Shown here in pieces: positions 57,301 to 64,000 of a stretch of 64,000 nt of DNA. Position numbers and translations under genes: made by a program. The stretch spans positions 3,720,001 through 3,784,000 of the forward strand of contig JADCRB010000114.1 in NCBI GenBank assembly GCA_021464245.1. The letters are read 5' to 3'. Positions within the stretch are counted from its first letter, which is position 1; each line of letters begins with the position of its first letter. The notes under the pieces are model-generated. The model saw nothing but the letters and a program-made list of their open reading frames with translations. It ran no database searches and had not been told where the DNA came from. The stretch comes from Carallia brachiata (lineage: Eukaryota > Streptophyta > Magnoliopsida > Malpighiales > Rhizophoraceae).

Positions 57301-58120
57301 GAAAACTTGCACGAAGCAGGAACGAAGATCGGCAATGATGACTTACTACTGACATTGTCAAATTGACCATTTATTAAAAGGGCTTGAAGCCCAAAGCAAA
57401 CCCTATGAAAGAGAGTACGAACCGAACTACAACTAGACCTACCAAATTAAAATTTTAGCTAAATCTACATCAGCCGGACTAAGCTACACATAGCAACAAA
57501 AATCGCATTTCGACGAACTTATGACAGAAGTCGACCGAGAACCTCCAGCAATAATTTCCATCATTATTAACAGACTAACAGAACATAACACAACCAACAC
57601 TAGATGACAAACAACACCAAACACACAAGCATTAATAGTCCAAGACCCCATACTAAAACAACACAACAGTATCCAATGTCCTCATATCCAGCAGCGGTAG
57701 TGGCGGTGGAAGGCGGCAGAGTCAGCGACGGCAAGGCCTGCGACAGAGCTAACAGTGAGGAGGGCGCCAGTGTCAATGAAGCCAGCGGCAGTGGAAACAA
57801 AGTCCAAATCGCTGACGTCGACGACAATTTAAATGGCGGCGGCGCCGTTGGAGCTTCCAGCTCCGGTAGAGGGGGCGTTTGCCATGGCTGCAAGTGAGGA
57901 AGCAGCATTGTAGGCTCCGGCAGCCATGGCAGACACAGCAGCAGCGATCAGTGGCTGAGATGGCGGCGAAGATGGCGGCAACCACGCAGTACGCGGCAGT
58001 GATAACGGCAAAACAGTTGTTCGACCACAAGGAAGCACAGATCCAATAATATGGAGGTCATGGAAGCCTTTATTACAGCTAGATCTAAAGGAACCTAAAC
58101 TAAGAGTCTCCACTTTAAAA
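57300..58120 (-). mobile_element. GC-rich retroposon-like block, unassigned
   Basis: On the minus strand the block begins with a frame from the ATG at 58113 rich in Ala, Ser and Pro (contains MAAGAYNAASSLAAMANAP). It passes through several stops and ends with TTTGGGCTTCAAGCCC and an AATAAA near 57370-57375, like the 3' end of a transcribed unit. The pattern suggests a LINE-like or processed sequence read right to left. Frames on both strands at 57600-57908 stay open because of CAG/GCC-rich repeats. No conserved domain is recognised, so it is not called a gene. Confidence 0.3.
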
Positions 58121-58337
58121 AAGAGGGAGTTTTAACGAGAGAAGTTGGTCAATATAGTCTCTGTAAATAAATTATTAAATATTTTAAAATTAATTATAGG
58201 TCTATGTGTATTTTAGTAAAAATATTTGTGCAATCTTACTCAAATTGACGTAAAAATGCGGAATGCCTGACGCAGCGGCCTAAAGCCCTGTACTTAACAG
58301 TGTTCAAAAAAAAAAAGAAAGCCCTCGTCTAATTAGT

Positions 58338-58771
58338 GTTGTTAGAACCGGACCGGACCGACCGGTCCGACCGGTTCAACCAGTAACCAGCCAAAGGTCT
58401 GGCCGGTTCATAGTAACTTTTAGCCCTTAACTCGGACCGGTCAAAACCGATAAAAATTGATGAAAAACCAACCGGTTCAACCGGTTCAAATCAAATAAAA
58501 GTTTCATAAATTATAATTTGATTTTAAAGTTTATTTAAATTATAATTTGAGTTTTAAATTTAATTAAAACTTTCAATTTAGTTTTAAATTTATCAAAACT
58601 TTCAATTTAATCTTTAAAAATTAAAAAAGTAATATTTAATAATCATATATAAATATTATTTTTTAAAATTACTTTTCTACATATGTATATATTAATAAAT
58701 ACAAATTCAAATACTAGTTAAAACTTAACCTATTAATATTTCAATTCAATAACTGATCTAATTCTAATAAT
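58338..58771. mobile_element. TIR element with GAACCGGTT-type ends, copy C
   Basis: The left end GTTGTTAGAACCGGACCGG pairs with the inverse of the right end, ATTATTAGAATTAGATCAG. Subterminal CCGACCGGTTCAACCAGT and CCAACCGGTTCAACCGG are present. The organisation matches copies at 731 and 2148. This is the least eroded left end of the three. Confidence 0.6.
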
Positions 58772-58779
58772 TTTTAATG

Positions 58780-60770
58780 TAATGCATTTTCTTTCTCGTC
58801 AAAAAACAGAAAGCCCTTTTCCTCTTATTTCCTTGTTCTTTCTTTTTGTTTATCATGCGTAATGGCTCACGTCACACGCTGTCTTCTCCATCAAATTCAC
58901 CCCTGCCCCCCAAATTGCCGTGTTGCACCAGCTCGTCGATCGTTCCCTTTTGCTAACGGTCAATTCCATCCAGCCTGGCACTGCCAACCCATAAATTTAT
59001 TTAATCTTTTAGAGTCCTATTAGCCCAATAAAATTATCTAAAAATTTATTTATAATATAATAAGTAACAAATTTTACATAATTATATTTACAAAATATAC
59101 AATGAAAATAAGAAAAAAAAATTTCATTTTTTTTCATATTTTATTACTTTTATTATAAAAAAATATAATAATTATTATATTACGAACAAAAATCAAAACA
59201 AAATTACTCATACCATTAACATTTATCCTTTTTTTAGTATGCTTAATTAGGATTTTATTTTCCTGTCTTTCTCTTTGGTAAAATGTTCAGATAAAAACCC
59301 AACACACACTTTCTTACTGTTGGTATGACCATGTTATATATCTTCTTTTTGATCTTTTAAAATAAAAAACAGCGTTAATAATATACAATTTTATTAAAAA
59401 ATATTATAATAATCACAGATTAAACGTTTATATTAAAGTTATAGAGAAATAAACTTTCAAAAATATCAAGTCTTTACAATCGTTATCCAACCGTGTATGT
59501 AAATTCTTTATTATAATTGCAATTATTACCACGCTTCATAAAGATCAAGTTGGCTTTTTTTTTTAAATTTCAATTTGGCAATAAGTTTCACGCACAATTG
59601 CTGCACGACTTTGCGACGCCCACCTGCATGGCTGCGTCAACAATCCTAGTCTGGCACCAGCGGGCATGTGTTTATTGTCAACTCTCTCTACAACTCCTCT
59701 TTAGAAAATTGTAGCCAAGTCAAACTCTGAGCTGTTAATTAGATTTAAAATGTGGAATAAATGTATATAATTGGAAGACATGGTTGACTAAAAGTAAATT
59801 ATTAGACCCAATCTTTATGATATTAATATCGAATTTGATAACTTTTGTTCAACCTTTATGCCCCATCCTTTCATTATTAAACTAAAAATCATTAATCCAA
59901 ATTTTGTCTTCATTAACTTATGTTACAAACTTGCTCGAATTTATCTAGTTATTTATCCACAGATAATAACAATTTGTCACAAAAACAAAAGTACGAATGG
60001 TCCAAGGATAAGTGTCATTCTGTGAGAGAGTGGGAGGAGGATAAGCAAAAACGTGGGAAAGAGCCATGGGAAATTGAATACCGCAGCCTAAATCTGTTTG
60101 CATTTCCTTGAACAATTCTCAAACTCTCATACATATATATATATATATGGAAATATACATATTGATACTAAAATTGACAGAGGCATCTTGCCATGATCCA
60201 CGTAATTCTGTTAAGATGGACAGAATGCAAAAAGATGCAAAAAATAAAAATGATGCAATTAAATAAAGGTTTTTGGTCTTTAATTTTTGACCAAATATTC
60301 TTATCTCGGAAAAAAATATATATTGTTATCACATAGCTATGATACAATAATTAAGTTGATGAATAACTATGATCATTTTCTTAAAGGCTCTAGGAAATTG
60401 AAAGCTTGATGACATGATAAAAAATATTTGCAAAATTAAGACCCAATGAATTTCACTTTCTTATGGATGCCAAGTAAGTTGACTAAGTGCTACTGTCGGT
60501 TAAATAAACAATTGCTGGTAATGGCAATTACAAGTAGCCATTGACGAAAAAAAAATCACCAAAAGGATCGCCATAGTTCAAGTGCAGTCAAGACATGCAC
60601 GCACTCCTCCTAGTATTTTTTTTGCCCGCCACTCCTCCTAGTATATAATACATTGAGCAGCTTATTATAGTATAGTGGGACCATCCTTTCAGTTTCAGGT
60701 TCTTTTTTACAGAAGACGACCACGCGGACAGACAACTTTTTCGCTGAAAAGGTCTAAAGGCGCTCATTCT
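58780..60770. other. Intergenic; no gene seen
   Basis: Mostly AT-rich. The 58860-58985 part is more GC-rich and gene-flank-like but without a frame. ORFs at 59517-59714 and 59920-60111 (+) have no domains. The word ACTCCTCCTAGTAT occurs twice near 60603 and 60630. Confidence 0.5.
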
Positions 60771-60773
60771 CCC

Positions 60774-60957
60774 GAACACAAATAGGTATATGATATTTTT
60801 ATACAATAGATAGATTATTTTATGCTACATAATTAATATTTTATACAATAAGTAGATATAAAAATAAAATTATATGTTGTATAAAAGTTTTTAGTGTAGT
60901 ATAAAACACTTTGTGTTTAGTATAAATTCATTTTGTATCAATCTACGTCCATGAAAC
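60774..60957. mobile_element. AT-rich TIR MITE, copy 3 of 3
   Basis: The left end GAACACAAATAGG and the right end (CTACGTCCATGAAAC) resemble those at 6411-6610. The interior carries TTTTATACAAT and GTATAAAAG words in inverted order. Confidence 0.45.
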
Positions 60958-60969
60958 TTCGTGCCATTG

Positions 60970-63764
60970 TAATCGCTCGCTTAGACGTTTAGCTTTTATA
61001 GTTTCTAATTTTTAGGAGACAAACGCACGGCCAGTCATCTTAACTGTTGGCCAATATACGTTGGGGACTTGAAGTTGATTTAAAAATTCTGGTAGGTTGA
61101 AAATTGAAATACATAAAAAGAAAGAAATTAAAAAAAAAAAGAATACTGAAACCCAGAAAAAATTACGAAGTCAAAGTATTGTCTACGTATTTATCCGGTA
61201 TTAGGCCTCTCAACATTGGAGTCATCCCCCATATAATCCAACTTTAGCACTAGTCTTTTGATAAATAGTTCGTTTACTTATTCTTTATATTACTTTTCAA
61301 CTTTCGATTAAGGTTTATTTAGTTAACTTTTTGAGTACATTCAAGTAGCCACCAAATTTTTAAATTTGAAAGAAATTGTGAGATCAAATAATACCACTTT
61401 CTCAATTCTCTTACATTAAGTGGAGTGTGATACAAAATACTTCTTTCACCGGTCAAAATACTACGTTTATACTCTTCTTATTAGTTAGCAACTGATATCT
61501 AATCACTGACTATTTTTAAATTTAAAAAATGATAATAAAGATTTATTTCCTTCACTTTACCGAAATTGGGGTGGTTGATTAGACTGAATATAATCGGATT
61601 CACGCAGTAAAAGTTCAATTTATTGATTAGATACTCCTTTGAGCTCATTTATTAATGTAAAGGAAGAATTCTCGAAAATATTTTTAGGGGTTGTATGTTG
61701 TTTGTTTATTTTATTTTATTTTATTTTGAGAATAGAGGGTTGTTAAAAAAACGCTTAGTTTGTCTTTATTAAGTACAAGAAGATTGTACTAGATGTAAAG
61801 ATTGATATACACTATACATTATGTAAACTTGTTAGCAGTAACAACTTTTAACTTAGAAATGAGATCACAATGAAAACAGAATTAATACACAAATATATAG
61901 TAGAAGATTAATATTACCAATCTTCCTAGAAGTGCAAAAAGTATTAAAAAATTTGTTTCATAAGTATAAGCTTTACTTTGAAATGTTTGATTGCAAGATA
62001 AATAGATAAAGGTTAGTTGAGGAGTAATAAAATGAAAGGATAAAGGAAACTGTTAAATAATAATGACAAATAGTGAGGAAAAGTTAACATCTAAAAGAAT
62101 GAAATTTTGTAAAAATATTCACGGAGGTCCGGAAGAAAAACTTTATGTGTGAATACTGTATATTAGCGGAGGCAAAAGATAATTTTTGTCACTTAAAAAA
62201 CACTTCAATACTTAATTTTAAATTTTTATTTTAAAGATTTTGAGTTATAATTTAAAAGAGATAGTGTAAGATTTTATAGGAAGAGACAATTACTTTCATT
62301 ATCTAACTTATTATGACCTATGGGTTTCTTGATAAAAAAAAACAAATAATTTTTAAAACGGTAGAATAGAAATTTATATCGACTCATAGGTTTTCCTGTA
62401 ATGTATCTAGATTTGCCAATTGTCAAGGATACACAGACACAAATATAATTTAACACGAATTCGTAAAAAATGAGGATACAGATAAAACGTAGACATGACT
62501 AAAATATATATATATATATATATAATATTTAAATATTAAAAATAAATTTAATATTTTTTCTACATATAATTTATAAATACTATTATTATGGTATTTTATG
62601 ATGTAATTTTTATTTTGTTAAGAATTTTAAAAAATATTATGTATGTGTATATATATGTAACATAATATTTAAGAAAATAATTTTATGTGTACGTATATAT
62701 ATGTACACACACGCACATACACACATCATACTTATTAAAAATATTAAATATGTGTATTGAAAATGCTCGACATACAAATAAAAAGTATCTGACATGCATC
62801 TCATTTTTTTTTATTTTATTTGACACATTTTGAAATATTTAATAATATCAGTTATATCTTATATATACACAAACACACATATTTCAAAAGTGTCTGGCCT
62901 TTACTTCATTCATTATTTTGCTATATATATAGTTCATTCATTGTCGTGGGTTGGTATTAAATATTGAACTTTCCCATTGAATCTGAAGGGACTTACTACC
63001 GCCAAGATATTTTCAACAAGGGCTTTGCGCTTCGAGTTTTCAACCTTTTGATACACGACAAAATTATAGCTTTACTATGTTGAATTCTGAGACGCGTTTG
63101 GCGTCGTTTTGGTGTCCATTGTTATAGAAATGAAACGATCTGCTTTCACTGTAAAAATACATAAAATATTTTGGACCAGAAAATTCTATCAGATAGCATA
63201 GAATATATATTGTGAATCTCAATGAATTTATATATATATATTCAAAATTTCGGTTACTGGCTAAAAGATTATATATGTTAAATTAGACCAATAAAATATA
63301 CAACAAAATAAAAGAATGTACAATCAATTATATTTTGACATTTTCATAACTTGTTGGCAAAAATCTCTTGTCGGTTACACATTTCATATTTTGATTGCAA
63401 GTTTACTAATTTTGGGTGTGAAACGAAAATTTTCAAAAAAAAAAAAAAAATTTTATTTAATAAGACCACATTTTGGATTTTTTTTTTTTTTTTTTTGTAA
63501 TTGTACGAGATGAATGAAACGTTTACAAGGTGCCGATCATATTAACATTCTTCTAAAATTGTTGTGATGTCACTACTGAAAAATTATATCGAAATATATA
63601 TTGAATTATATGTATTTTAAATTTAATATTGAAATTGAATGAAACAGGACTTAACTAATTTGCATTCTATTTGCATATTGAATTTTAATCGAATTTGAAT
63701 CAACTTCAAAACAATGCGGTGCTATGCTTAGATGCAACATAACTCGAAGACGAGAACACCAATT
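60970..63764. other. Intergenic; no gene seen
   Basis: AT-rich spacer with TATATA runs near 62507-62523 and 63227-63240 and A/T homopolymers near 63436 and 63478. No ORF or RNA gene is supported. Confidence 0.55.
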
Positions 63765-64000
63765 AGGGTGTGTTTATTTTGTGTAAAAAATTTTACACAA
63801 AAAAAATTTTATTCATTTTCTAGCCTTTGTTTCATATAAAATAAGTAGTCAACAAAAAATTTTAAAAAAAATTCTGGGATTTTCAATAAGTTATTTTACG
63901 CGAAAAACATAAAATATACTTTAAGTGAGCAATAAGAAAAAATTATTATTTTCACTATAAAAATTATTATCTACAAATATTTTATTTAAACAAATTATTT
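63765..64000. mobile_element. hAT-like MITE, copy 3 (cut by window edge)
   Basis: The left end AGGGTGTGTTTATTTTG matches the left end at 5661. The following words AAATTTTAC, TTCATTTTCTAGCCTTTGTT and AATTATTATTTTCACTATAA keep the order of the tandem pair at 5363-5950. The right end lies outside the window. Confidence 0.65.

Noticed and set aside
57600..58113. Ala/Pro/Ser-rich proteins on both strands as real genes
   Set aside because: Frames stay open on both strands because of GCC/CAG-type composition. There is no conserved domain or intron structure.
1..64000. tRNA, rRNA, CRISPR arrays or organelle-derived genes
   Set aside because: No cloverleaf-compatible tRNA gene, rRNA segment or regularly spaced repeat-spacer array was seen. 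B-box matches belong to SINE-like repeats.

Overview
This window is AT-rich, transposon-dense nuclear DNA from a flowering plant, most likely a eudicot. Evidence: a three-exon R2R3-MYB gene with plant splice sites, a plant subtilase relic, F-box-associated relics, and plant families of LTR, LINE, SINE, MULE and MITE elements. No operons, Shine-Dalgarno sites, rRNA, tRNA genes or CRISPR arrays were seen. All calls come from reading and translating the sequence by eye; no database search was run.

Only one gene looks intact: an R2R3-MYB transcription factor of the MYB53/MYB92/MYB93 type (S24) at 15478-16762 on the + strand. It has exons 15478-15610, 15739-15868 and 15994-16762, encodes 343 residues, and has a TATA box at 15331 and an (AT)n tract in the 5' leader. 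Known S24 members act in root endodermis, suberin and lateral-root programmes.

Left part (1-15 kb): no intact gene. It holds a 95-bp tandem duplication, two copies of a TIR element with GAACCGGTT-type ends (731-1470, 2148-2594), a fold-back element (3575-3965), a head-to-tail pair of hAT-like MITEs (5363-5950), several smaller fold-back MITEs, and an exon-like relic with good splice sites (10689-10869).

Middle (17-33 kb): a non-autonomous Mutator-like element with about 300-bp terminal inverted repeats and a cargo ORF (20564-21672), a coding relic (24459-24694), a tRNA-derived SINE (27170-27462) and a decayed 5'-truncated LINE on the minus strand (28846-32290).

33-38 kb: a long stretch of degenerate short modules around ATACGAC, interrupted by a 1.54-kb TIR element with a TTA target duplication (35192-36734) and a fold-back MITE (36773-37126).

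38.6-45.6 kb: a duplicated segment carrying F-box-associated relics lies on both sides of a nearly full-length but multiply broken subtilase pseudogene (40747-42966). The two arms have since gained different insertions: a SINE in one, a MITE and an autonomous-type MULE (45591-48212) in the other.

49-56 kb: a copia-type LTR with an internal 75-94-bp tandem array, a primer-binding site and a broken gag (49440-52240), an 870-bp TIR element (52889-53758), and a decayed gypsy-type gag region (about 54040-56290).

56-64 kb: no convincing gene. It has MITE copies, a GC-rich retroposon-like block (57300-58120), a third GAACCGGTT element (58338-58771) and a third hAT-like MITE running off the right edge (63765). 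The genes do not form a common pathway; the window is a MYB gene embedded in transposon-driven sequence with gene relics.
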